From contig DF237055.1 of the NCBI GenBank assembly GCA_000708835.1, positions 62,001-126,000 of the forward strand: DNA of 64,000 bases, read 5' to 3'. The position numbers and the translations under genes were made by a program. Below, piece after piece: positions 11,706-23,313 of the stretch (the stretch's first letter is position 1; each line of letters opens with the position of its first letter). The notes under the pieces are model-generated. The model made no database searches. It saw nothing but the letters and a program-made list of their open reading frames with translations, and was not told the DNA's origin. The DNA comes from Klebsormidium nitens. Taxonomy: Eukaryota; Streptophyta; Klebsormidiophyceae; Klebsormidiales; Klebsormidiaceae.

Positions 11706-14700
11706 ATGCAGGTGGTCGCACAGGACTCTGCTCTGATGGGGAGCGGCGGCATTGCCTTTCGAAAAGGCGTGTCCGCTTTTTCATTGCAGGCTTCTCAGGA
11801 GGTCAGATGCCCCATATTAACACCCGCATCATGCTCCCTCCATTCCCAAAAATACATGACGTCAGCATGGCTTGGAAACCCTCAAGGGCATAGGAACAAC
11901 TCGGTATTTGACCTCAACCCTTCATCGGTCTGCGACTTGAACCAAAGTTGGCCAGCTCTGCTTAGGCGGTCCAAATGCAGACGGCGGCCTGGACCAATCA
12001 AAGCATCTGCTTATCCGAACTCCGACCCTGACTCTTCTCCCAACGGTGCCTCATCTCCATTCAGCTCTGCCTCCAATCCAAACCCAAACTCTGAATCCAG
12101 CCTACGAGAAGCAGTGCTCCAATTGAAAACCGAGCAGCAAAACCTGCGGTTAGTTTCAGAACAGCCGTCCACAAGACCAGCTTGGGAGGTCGGGGTGAGG
12201 TCAGCGAAGAGTGGGCCATCAAATGGGATCACGCTCATACGGAGGACAGTGCGGGGGGGGCAGACGGAGGATCATCCAGGGACGGTGGTGGTGAGAAATT
12301 CCGGGCCTTCCAGCTTGCATTCATTGGCTGTGACCCGTAACACAGGTTTCCCCATGATACACAAGGATGCTGCCACCGAGCGTGTTGCAGCACCAAGCAA
12401 GTTGTCATTCCTCAAAGAGACTCAAAATGAGCTTCGGGTCCAGTCCTCTCCCAAGCACTTCATTGAGTGTCGCCCTCCCTTGCTTCAACATTCTTCTGCA
12501 CACGTGCTGAGTAACCCCATCCCTACGGATTGCCCCTTCCTTGTATGTCCGGCTGGCCTTGATTGGTTGTAAGGTACAGTGAAGGTTCGCAGAACGGTTA
12601 CAGGCGCTGCCATTGAGCATATCACAGCAACAGACTGTCGACGCTCTGATAGATTCAGCTTCCATGCATCCATCTCCCAACCTACTTAAGTTCCACCCTC
12701 TCACTTCAAGCAGCTCCTGTATCTTCGCTCCCATTGGCTGGGTGACCCCACCCTCAAAACCTCCCCTTCTGATACCACAACGCGCATGTCTTGCACCCAA
12801 ACATACCACATGTCTTTTGTCGCCCCACTTTGCATTGGCCCCTCAATACTGACGCAGGTCTTTGGCGACGTCAACCGGCAGAGCGTCATCTCAGCCGGCG
12901 GTGACATCATTGTTTGGGGACGCCTGCGGGGAGAGGCCCATGCTGGCAAGTTTGGGGATCGGAAAAGCGTCATCTGCGCACTTGATATGGCCCCCACAAA
13001 ACTGAACATAGCCGACAAAGTTGCGTACGGACCAGAGGGGAAGGGGTCGCACTATCCGGAGGTTGCGAGCATTGATGCGGGGGGAAACATACAGTGAGGC
13101 TCTAGCTCGCTTTGGCATTTGTTCCTGGGTCTCTGATGTAAGAAAGAAGAATTATTTTCTTCTCGCATCTAATCGTGAAATGTTTGTTGTTGGAGTTGCT
13201 TCCGGAAGAAATGAAAGGATATTCGACATCAGTCAGGCAAATTTTGAGATAGCATCTGCCTGATTGATGAACATCAGGTTTTGATCTGCTTGCTGTGGTA
13301 TGTCAGAGCTTCAGTCTTCAGGACCTGTATGAGAGGCTCTCCGTTTCTGCCCCTCCTCTTTATCAGGATAATTTCGCAGCCGCCCTCAGGATGGTTGCAG
13401 ATTTGCAGTCACACTGTACTTATCACTGAAGAACACAAATCTTTCATCGAGAAGCTGACTGAGAGAAATTTTTGGAAGTTGCATTTATTCCACGCTTCTT
13501 TCGCCCCTTATCCACCATTCTCGTCTTCACATTATGTTTGACTCCTTATAGTTCACGGGACTCTGACAAGCCGCATCTCTTTCTCACCTTGCAGGATCGA
13601 GCCATCCCTCTTCTACCAGAATCCTGCCGGCCAAAGTGGCGCCAACCGCTCTAAAGACGGCCACACACCTCTGACCAAGCCCGCTTGGGCCGCACTGTTT
13701 ACTGGGGCGTACATCTCGGTCGTCGGTTTGGCCGTGTTACTATGGCCTGTCAAGCTCTTCGGGCTTCTGTTCAACGTGAAGTCAATTAGCCCGGGGTGGA
13801 TTCGAGTCGGGGGCGTGCTGGCCATGGTAAGAAGCGATCACACCTGACTCTTTGATTTCCAAGTCAGTACTCAGGTCGATGGGTTCTGAGATCGCTAAAT
13901 CTCCTGCAGACTTGCCTGGTAGAAGCCATGACCTACAGAAACTCGAGAAGCCTCCAAAAGGATGATCCACCGAACCTTTCAATGAGTCACGACGAGTCAA
14001 TTTTCGAGCCCGAACATCTTTCTCTCTTTGTAGGTGGAAGTTCGATGATACAAACAGGCCTCTTGTCAGTCCTTCCCGTCGACCCTTGGTATTGAAGAAT
14101 ATTTCTGCGTCTCTGAGTGTCGAATGCGTCCCAACGTAAAGCTAGGAATCGGGGCAGGTTGGTCTACAAACTGCACTACCGCTCCTGTTCAGAATGTGGA
14201 AGGTTCCATTCCGTAAGACGGTGATTTTTCGCAATTGAGAAGTAAGAATTGCGTCCTCTCTCAAGTTTTTAGTGCCTACTATTTGTGGACCCCCCTGCTG
14301 GCTCTACTAGGACTCCGCGAGGGGGCTTTTTCTGGTGCTTGTAATGATACGATCCCTCACCAAACTATTCAAGTTTGCGGCTTGTATCAGATTCTGGTGC
14401 CTACTATTAATCACCCCCCTGCTGGTCCACCCAGGACGCGCGGACGCTCTGATTGATCTTTGCTCAATCTAGTTGAGTTCGTCCAGCAAACCAAGCAAAG
14501 TTGCGTCTTCTTGCAGGTATTCGGTGCCTACTATTTGGGGACCCCCCTGCTGGCCCAACAAGGCCTAGGCGCAGAGGCGTTCTACTGGTCCACCGTCGTT
14601 GGCCGCGTGTTTCTCTTCACCGCTTTCTGCTTACTGGTCGCCCTTCGGCTTGCGCAACCGGGGCTGCTTGTGGTCAGTCCACTTTCCGTATCGTTTCCGA

Positions 14701-15466
14701 GATCCGTTTGATATTCAAAGCGATGGATGGAAGCGAGCATCGATCGTTGCGTTTGTCAACTTGAAAAGTTAACAGCTTTTCGACCGGGAGCTTGCTTGGA
14801 CGCTTCTTGTGTTCTGCAACGAAATAAGGAGCAGCAAACTAAGATCGGCGTTTTCTGACAAGAAGGCAATCGTTACAGTTTGTAAATATCTTGCCTTTTA
14901 AACTTCTTGATGGCGACAATGCCTCACACACCGAAGGGATTCGAACCAGAAGGGACTCTCACGTCTGTCGCTGAAGTGACCGAGCCACTTCACAACGTTG
15001 GGGCCAATCTTTGAGGCGCTGTCCGTACGTCGGATGAGGCGTTTCGTGACTCTCTTACAAAGACCTGCCTGCTTTTTCTGGGTTCTTACACGCCTACGTC
15101 CAAAACTTCTATGAATGACTTGGTTGAGAAAGTAGTGAAGGAACTACGAAAGAAGGTTGGCTCGGAAACTGTCGCGCTTTTCCGACCTCCTACTGGTATC
15201 TGATCCGCAACATTAGCCTGGAGACCTCTGACCAGAGTCTTACGGGTTTATGGTTGAAGTTGAAACTTCATTTGATGTATCCGCTTTTTGACATGGAAAG
15301 ACAAACGGAAGCGATCGCGGTGCAGGCCGTTCGTGTACTTTTAATCCCTCTGCGGTCCTTTTCTCATATTTGTTTTACTCTACAGCTCGGAGCGGTCAAC
15401 CTGGCGGGGGCCTTTGCAATGTATCAGGCGCTCAACTTTGAAGATAAGAGCGAACGGGACTCGTGA
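11706..15466 (+). CDS. minC: Plastid MinC C-terminal domain fused to a four-helix membrane domain
   Basis: Exons 11706-12290, 12858-13093, 13595-13826, 14517-14672 and 15386-15466 total 1290 nt (429 aa) with matching phases. Residues 1-172 are a plastid-transit-like N-terminus, a Ser/Asn/Pro-rich linker and a short helix (LREAVLQLKTEQQNL). Residues 174-277 match the MinC C-terminal beta-helix: GITLIRRTVRGGQ, then GDVNRQSVISAGGDIIVWGRLRG, AHAGKFGDR and PEVASIDAGGNIQ. No FtsZ-binding MinC N-domain is visible. Exon 2 meets an in-frame TGA if read through, but a GTGAGG donor there joins to 13595 and restores IQIEP, the usual end of MinC (x-I-E-P). Four hydrophobic helices follow (about 305-333, 343-366, 376-396, 398-417), then an acidic/basic tail. 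I do not recognise the membrane domain. MinC positions the division ring, so the inferred role is plastid division with a built-in anchor. The alternative is two genes, with MinC stopping at 13096. Confidence 0.75.
14262..14570 (+). repeat. Three tandem copies of the minC exon 4 start
   Basis: The segment around the acceptor and start of exon 4 (true copy about 14510-14570, with gtgcctactattt and acccccctgctgg) is preceded by copies at about 14262-14335 and 14388-14455. The spacing is 126-127 bp and divergence is visible. Confidence 0.85.
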
Positions 15467-16651
15467 TCTGGAGCCACAAAATCTTGAACGGCCAAGGTCC
15501 AAAGCCCCGCAGTGTATTCGACCTTACTAACACGTACAGTCTGGAATTTGTAAGCTCTCCCCTCAATGTCAGCATCCACTGGATGCCCTTGTATCAACGA
15601 CAAAGCCTTTCTGTCGGGAGAAGCATGGCAACAGTGACTTCGCAAGCTTGAACGGGTGCGTGGAGACGCGCTTATACGGACCATATATGGACGAGAAACA
15701 CGTACGCGAGATGAGTTAAACATGTAAGATCTTTCACAGCTTGTAACTGTACAGATTGCCATGCAATCTGCATTGAAATATGGCCAAACAGTGACAAAGA
15801 GAAAAAGAACTTCATGGTCATTGAATGACGTAATCATTCCTGCACTGTGCGATACTGATTGCCACGTACATAGTCCGAAACTTCTTAATGATACTATCAC
15901 CAAAAGCGGACGGTGCATCCGCTAAGTTCACTTAGCGCTGCGTCAAAGTCGTATTTTGTGATGCCACAGTAGCTCACTAAGATGTCGGTCAGCGCATATC
16001 AGTGACCAGAACTTGCATGAGGCCCCTAGGCCGAAGCATGCAGCAGCCTACAGCTCTTAAGACACATGCAGCTAGATCACCACGGCCCGATCCCCCAGAA
16101 TTGGCCGCGCAGCCACGCCGACTACAATCTTAACATGACAAACTTTGAAAGCTCATACGCCCGGCCGGGCCTGTCCGGTAGGCCGGGCGCGTAGCTAACG
16201 GTGACGGTACCATCTCTGAAGAACGGTCCATGTACTCGGATCACTCGCCCGACGACACCCTCATTCCGGCGGCGATCGAGACCTTTGGTTGCCTTGGTGG
16301 CCAGTTCGATGGCCTTCTCCGCATGTGCACACAGCGTGCTGCAGCTCTTAGAGTTAGTGATGACTCAGAGTCAGATTGGCGAGGAGGCATCTCGATTGCT
16401 GCGCTATTACAGGCAGCGCATCTCAGTCAGTTTGCAGCGCAGTCAGGCCAGAGCTATTCATCATAGGGCAGCTCGTGCAGCACAGAGCATGTTAGGTGCG
16501 AGGCCGTTAGCGATGTCAGGGTTCGTAGGCCGTGGAGATCTCATTACGGCTGCTGCTTCCGGTCGCATCATTGACATTTTCGAGGTGCTGTGGCACTCAC
16601 TGCTTGACATTGAGTTGGCTTCAATGGCCAACGTTCTATTGTTGATAACGA

Positions 16652-16689
16652 TATTGTTATTGTTATTGTTATTGTTATTGTTATTGTTA
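16652..16689. repeat. Hexanucleotide microsatellite (attgtt)n
   Basis: About six tandem attgtt units. They force poly-Asn or Thr-Ile runs into the ORFs overlapping them, which marks those ORFs as unlikely to be genes here. Confidence 0.9.
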
Positions 16690-16878
16690 CCATGTTCAAT
16701 GGGCTCACATGTGGTTGATAGGTACTCGCGTGCAAATCGGATGATGAATGGCCCTTGCACGCCAATTGCATATGAAATTTGCCGGATGCGCTGTCTAGTC
16801 CTGACAAGCCCGGCGGCCCCATGCTAGCCGCCAGCCTGTCCGCCTCAGCAACAGAGCTGAGCTCCTGTTCCGTCGATG

Positions 16879-17068
16879 TTATATTCGCGGAACCCGAGCT
16901 GAGCAGAACGTCGTCCGGTGACCGGACTCCATGAAGGCTAGCGCCATCCTGAGGCCGGCCGACGGCCGCCGCTCCCGCAGCCCGGCGGCCGGGCCCAGGG
17001 CGGCCGCCGGGGGCCGCCGGCGCGCCGCCCCCTCGCGATGTCCGAGCTGACTTCTGAGTTCTCGCCAT
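16879..17068 (-). other. ORF with H3-tail-like N-terminus, facing histone H4
   Basis: From an ATG at 17068 the minus strand reads MARTQKSARTSRGGGAP. This matches the canonical H3 tail at about 11 of 17 positions, but the acetylatable lysines are largely missing. A Pro/Gly/Arg/Ala-rich GC-driven stretch follows. No histone fold (alpha-N or alpha-1 signature) appears in any frame downstream. The ORF lies 394 bp head to head with H4, the usual layout of paired histone genes. It could be a decayed H3 or H3-variant gene, an exon of a divergent gene, or chance. Confidence 0.3.
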
Positions 17069-18083
<1,015 letters not shown>

Positions 18084-19662
18084 GCAGCATCCTCAACCTG
18101 GATCGGAAGGACCTACCTCAGGTCCTGCCGCCCACAGCAACCAAACTGGTGTTTTCTAACACCACCTTTCTCAGAAACTTATCCAACAGTGCTGTTGCAT
18201 CCTGATACCGAAGCCTGGGATGAGCGATTGACACAGTTGTCTGGTCACCTCAGAGTTTGATGATGCATAGGTCGATCAGGCATTTCTGGAGCAAGGTCCC
18301 CTGGGGGTTATGGATGCTTCATTTTAAGCCGCAGGTCCCTCCTGGCACTTTGTGTAGTGCATTTCCTGTCTCCGGTTTAAGAGTAGATATCAGCTGTAGC
18401 TACAACATGTTTGTTGCAGCATTGTGTGCTTCCAGATGGCCTCGTTGTTTCGGATGTTGTCACCTTAGAGTATTTGGTAATTGTCAGAGTCAACGTGCCT
18501 CTGCCTGATAGAATCTAAAGGTTACTGCCCTACTGGGGTGCCGCAAATGGAGAACGGACTAATGATAGATACCTGTAGCCAAGCAGCAGATCAGACTCTC
18601 ACGTATGCAGTTGGCATACAAAGTGATCTCTTCTTTCTCAAGGCATCACAAGTGCAGGCATGCTAGCCTAAAAAGCTCCAAATGACTATGCTCTGCCCTA
18701 AGTTTTGGTTGCTAAAGCCTTTCACAATTGTAATTGGAGGTGCTCAGAAAGTGCGCACCTGTGGCTGAACTCTTGAGCAATGCAACTCAATTGATTGGGG
18801 GCTTTTAGGGCGAGTACACGTGATTGCTGTTGGTGCTGCGCTTATTGATTCGGCACCAATAAAGTCTACTTCTGGAGGTTTCCAATGATGCAATTGTCTC
18901 CTTGGATACTTTGGCGAATACGTCGGCGCTCATCTATGGATGCATGTAGGACTGACCATCCTTATCTGAGAACGATGGCGTGCAAGCTGCCCTAGGACAG
19001 CTGTCGAATATATGTCTCTCATTTCTTGCCCCTTGGCATCTTGATGCACACTAGCAGTAATTGTAGGTATGCACTCGAATATACGATGTCAATTTAGCAT
19101 GTGGCGATGATGCATACTGTTACCTGTATGGTAACATGAACTGGATCCAGGATTAGATAAAGATCTTAGATCTGGCTGATACTTGCATGCATACACTTGA
19201 TCACTAGCGCGGACTGTTTGCGCTGGAAGTACTAATCTGTGATCGACGGCGGCCTCGCAATGGATCTTGAATCGGGATTGGGTTCAAAGCTATGTAAGGT
19301 CAGACTCGCGCGGTCGACGAGTCAGTAATCAAACATTGAATGCTCATTGTCAACATGCAGATTCAAGGCTTGGCCAATGGATCGCTGCATATCAGTCTGT
19401 ACACTGAACTGTGCTGGACACCAAAAGGATGATCTCGTCCTTATGTTTGTATCGTTGGCGGCCTAATTGTGGAGTACAGATTGCCCCTCAAAAGCCTTTC
19501 GAATGCTTGGTGACTGTTACCGATAGTACGGTTCAAAGCCCTCCGTTTTTGTTTCTATGTTACTATTGTACACAGTAAGGTTACGGCCAGGTTTTAAAAT
19601 CTGCTCTTGACACTTCCGAACTCGGTTATGAAACAGAGCAGATCAAACAAATCGCGCGCGGC
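18084..19662. other. Gene-free stretch downstream of H4
   Basis: This holds the H4 3' flank with an AATAAA at 18858-18863 and the 3' flank of the convergent quinone-oxidoreductase gene that stops at 19663. Short ORFs (up to 83 aa) have no recognisable product. Confidence 0.6.
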
Positions 19663-22600
19663 TTACAACTTCGACGTCATCGAGGCCCCCCCAGCCCACC
19701 CCAACACCGGCGCCCCCATCTCCTCCCCCCCTGAACTTTTGCTTGCCCCTCCACCCCCCGGCAGCACCAAAACCTTCCCCCGAGCCTCTCGCCGCATAAG
19801 CGCCGCAAACGCCTTATGCCCCTCTTCCAGCGAATACTTTTGCGACACCTGTACCTTAATGCTTCCGTCCCGATACCACCCCATCAGTTCCTTCATCGAC
19901 TCGAGCAGCACTTTTGGGGCATGCTGCATGTGCGAACCCCAGTACAAACCGTGCACGGTTACGTTCTTAACCATGACAATGTTCGCCGGGACCGCCGGGA
20001 TCTCCCCGCTCGCAAAACCAATAATCACGATCTGCGCCCCCCATTTCACCACTCGTAGCGCGTCCTTGAACTGCTTCCCCCCCACCGGATCATAAACGAC
20101 GTCCACCCCCTTCGCTCCTCGCTCCTTCAGATACTTTTGCACCTCTTTTCTCAGGTCCGGGGTCTGCGCGGTGTCAACGACGCAGTCTGCGCCCAGCTCG
20201 CGGAGCATTGACGCTTTCTCGCCCCCCTGAGCGACGGCAATCACCGTCGCCCCGACCTTTTTCCCGATCTGAACGGCGGCCGTTCCGACACCCCCGCCGG
20301 CGCCCAGAACTAAAAGCATCTGGCCCGGTTGGAGACGTGCCCGGTAGATGAGTCCCAGATGCGACGTGCCTGCAGGACGAGGTGGTTCATTTGAGTCAGA
20401 GGGTAGTCCATTTAGCTCATGGTTATGGGGGGCGGCGAGGGGAAGCGGAGTGTACAAGCCACTTGTCGGAATCAGTTTTGATACCCTGTTTACAAATCAG
20501 CAAAGATTGCAGAGGAAAAAACCGCTGGACGATTGACACTAACAAGACGATTGGGACCGAGAAGACAAGAGGAAACTCGCTTTGAAGATTGATTGTCCGA
20601 CCAACTACGCGATCCGAAAGATAGCGTATACAGCAGGTCAGAATTGACCTGCCAGCTTCAAACGACTAAGTGGATGTCTCCCTACAAGAGTGGGTGTGAA
20701 TATAACGTATAAGTCTTTGCTTCAAGTTGTTTTGCTTTTTTTGTTCGTTTGGAAAGAGTTGTTTCATTTGTTTCCATCTCTCTCTCTTCGTGTATTCGTC
20801 TCTGATACTCTATACACTTTTGTTTGTTGAGGCGCCAACATCCTACAAGGCAGACTGCAAATCGACAATGTATGTGGTATGCATCAACGGTTGACAATCG
20901 GTTGTCTGAAAGCTTCGTCATCTGCCGGTTCGCCCGCTCTTTCGAGAATTAGGATTGATATCTACCAGTGCGACGTTTTGTGCGCAGAGTCAACATCAGT
21001 TCCGAAACAGAAACAGCTTGTAACCTTGCACTGGCTCTCAATCTGATTGTAGGGGATGCCGCCACTCAACAACGATGTAATCAACCGAAAATTTGAGAGA
21101 AAGAAAGAGACTCGGAAAAAGTGCCGCAGAGTGTTCAACAAAAGGCCAAAATAAAGAGGGTGCAGATGCCTAATCTGAACAGAGCTTCGGCAAAAAAATG
21201 CTGGCGACTGTACTTGACAAATCGTGTTCAGAGCAAAAACCAATGAGAGCCCCTTGGGCCAATACTTCGGTAAGCAGAAAGTGAACTTTGAGTGAACTTT
21301 AATGAGCTTAGAGGCAACAGTTCGAATGGTTCAGATTGTTTCGAACTTGCAAACTACAGCAATGAGAGCGGAATCTATAGCCAGAACCGGTGGGCCCCGA
21401 ACGCTGATTCGAAGGTCGGAATTGGGGGCTCGCATTCAATCTGTTTTCACAAGCAGCCGGAACCCTTTTCAGTCTTCTAATCCTCTCAAGGACAGCAAGT
21501 CTGGCGGGAGGTCACCCGATCAGAAGCAGATTCTAGGCATACTCGAGCCGTCAGGAAACATAAGATGGACACGTTTTGAGAGGAACCATCAGGACTTGTA
21601 TCAGCCAGCTTGCACTGACACGCCATGTTCAACCGCATTATCACATGTCGATCTGAGGCACTTCACGACCAGCCACAGCAAAGACCAAAGGTCAAAGCAA
21701 AAGGAACTGAAAGTTACGCCCATCCCTGCTGTTAATATTTCACTGTCTCTGGGCAAATCGCCAGAGCTGACAACTGCATCACCCCCACTGAACACCCTGA
21801 AACCGTTGGCAACAAAGCGGACTAGATGCGGCGCACGGTCAATCAGACCGAGCGAGAAAACGCACCGAAAGCCACAGGCAACCCCGCAGCCGCCACTTCG
21901 TCGCTTCCAGGGGGTAGGGGGAACACCGCACTCTGGTTGGCCACTGCCTCCTCCGCAAAAGCGCCCCCTCCAAGGAGAACGGCGCAGACCTTGTCGCCTA
22001 CGCGAACTCGGGAAACCTTGGGTCCCACTTCGGTCACAGTTCCGGACACCTGTAAGAAGTATATGAAATGGGGGTTTGATCTGATGGGATTTGGGAGGTT
22101 CATAATGGTTCCAAAATTGGGTTTGATCGGCTTAGTCAGTTCAGGAGTTGTAAGCTTCGATAGAGACAGCGTAAAGCGCTTGAAGAAGAAAAGGAGTAGG
22201 TTTTCACTGAGAACAACCAGGCAGTGACAGCAGGCATAGTCTACGTGGCAGTCTATGTGACAAAAATAAGTGGATTTGATTGCATCTTTCCGTCTAAGGA
22301 CAGCCTTGAGGAAGCCGCCACATGTCCCGCACCAATTAGAAAGCCCCCTGAATTCTGCTCCTCTGAAGACTTAATACCACCATTGCACTGAAGCTTTGCA
22401 CAAGCTTAGATGTGTTAGATGTTTTCGTCAGGAAACCTTGAGCAAAAATGCATGCACGTATACACTTGTCAATCGGAACCATCAAGCGAGAACCCCCTAG
22501 TCTCAGGGTGACCTTCTCAATCTCTCCCTGCACTTCCGCCCACATCTCTTATCAAGAACCACAAACGTAGATTCTTTATTGGAAATTCAACCTAGAAATC

Positions 22601-22821
22601 CTTGCCTCAGAGCCTGGAATGAACGGCAGCGGCAGCTTCTCCTGATACTTCCCCTGCACTAGCAACGTGTCTGCGAAGTTGACACTAGCCGCCGCCACTT
22701 TGATGCGCACCCCATCTTTGGGCAGCTGTGGGGGCTTATGGTTGGTGTCCACCGAGAGGACAGCACCAGGAGCTGGGGGCTGAGTGGGATCCCCCAAGCG
22801 GTTGCACACGAGAGCACGCAT
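19663..22821 (-). CDS. Quinone-oxidoreductase-like MDR protein with C-terminal SKL
   Basis: A zinc-independent medium-chain dehydrogenase/reductase of the NADPH:quinone oxidoreductase type. Exons (minus): 22821-22606, 22049-21866, 20369-19663, giving 1107 nt (368 aa). An in-frame upstream ATG at 22953 would add 44 residues. The N-terminal GroES-like fold carries KVAAASVNFADTLLVQGKYQ and VGDKVCAVLLGGGAFAEEA. The Rossmann loop is LVLGAGGGVGTAAVQIG at about 153-169, followed by ELGADCVVD and VYDPVGG. No catalytic zinc-ligand pattern is visible. A Gly-rich C-terminal extension ends MTSKL, a canonical PTS1 signal, so a peroxisomal location is inferred; Arabidopsis At3g56460 is, as I recall, a similar peroxisomal protein. 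Intron 1 has a GC donor (GAG|GCAAGG) with a TTACAG acceptor. Intron 2 is about 1.5 kb. Confidence 0.93.
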
Positions 22822-23313
22822 GGTCCCTAAGTAAATCGTGTGAGCTGAGCAGAGATTCTGACACGGAAGGTCAAGACTCAGAGCTTCGCCTCTGCATGGC
22901 AACAATTTGGCAAACGAAGTTCCACTTCCAAGTACATTTGAAGCCCCAGCCATTTACAGGCTGCTCAGATATGAGATTTCTCCAGAGCAATTTGTCGGAC
23001 CAGTCCCTTTGATCCGGAGCTGTGTCGGCCAGACTTTAGTTGTTAAGGTTTGATCGAACAATTCTCCAGCCCTAATTACCTATTAGTGAAGACGTATCGA
23101 GATATAATCCTCATTTGTCAAATATAGGGATAATATATCAATGCAGCCATTTGAGCTGGGACAGTGTACGCAGAAATACTGAAGTTGGAGGAGGGCGAAG
23201 AGGAGGAGCATCCGCACGACCTGCACCATGCAGCGCTGCCAGATTCACCACCAATTGGGGCTGCTTTAGCAAGCCACATTCTTTCTGCATGTACATACTC
23301 CACTAGTTAACCA
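22822..23313. promoter_or_regulatory. Divergent promoter region, MDR protein / cyclophilin
   Basis: This is the intergenic region between the two divergent start codons. It includes the possible 44-codon N-terminal extension of the MDR gene (to 22953). An AT-rich stretch (about 23060-23140) contains gggataatatat. No further motif is assigned. Confidence 0.35.

Larger units (their letters stand above)
15467..17068. other. Stretch between minC and histone H4, no confident gene
   Basis: About 16205-16350 on the minus strand reads as a coding-like run (AEKAIELATKATKGLDRRRN, then GVVGRVIRVHGPFF) after a possible ctgcag acceptor. I cannot assign a family or connect it to other exons. A GC-rich block lies at about 16955-17035. 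An ORF whose N-terminus looks like an H3 tail begins at 17068 (listed separately). Confidence 0.4.

Noticed and set aside
14930-15010. tRNA-like fragment on the minus strand with GGTTCGAATCC
   Set aside because: A B-box-like motif is present, but no matching acceptor 5' arm and poor T-stem pairing; it lies in a minC intron.
11706-15466. Bacterial contamination, suggested by MinC
   Set aside because: The MinC frame is split by spliceosomal introns with good GT-AG sites and lies between intron-rich plant-type genes.
16201-16827. 208-aa plus-strand ORF and overlapping minus ORFs
   Set aside because: Open frame maintained by the attgtt microsatellite (poly-Leu/poly-Asn); no conserved segment.
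21302-22066. 254-aa plus-strand ORF
   Set aside because: It overlaps antisense the second exon and intron of the MDR gene, has no family features, and the minus-strand gene is well supported.
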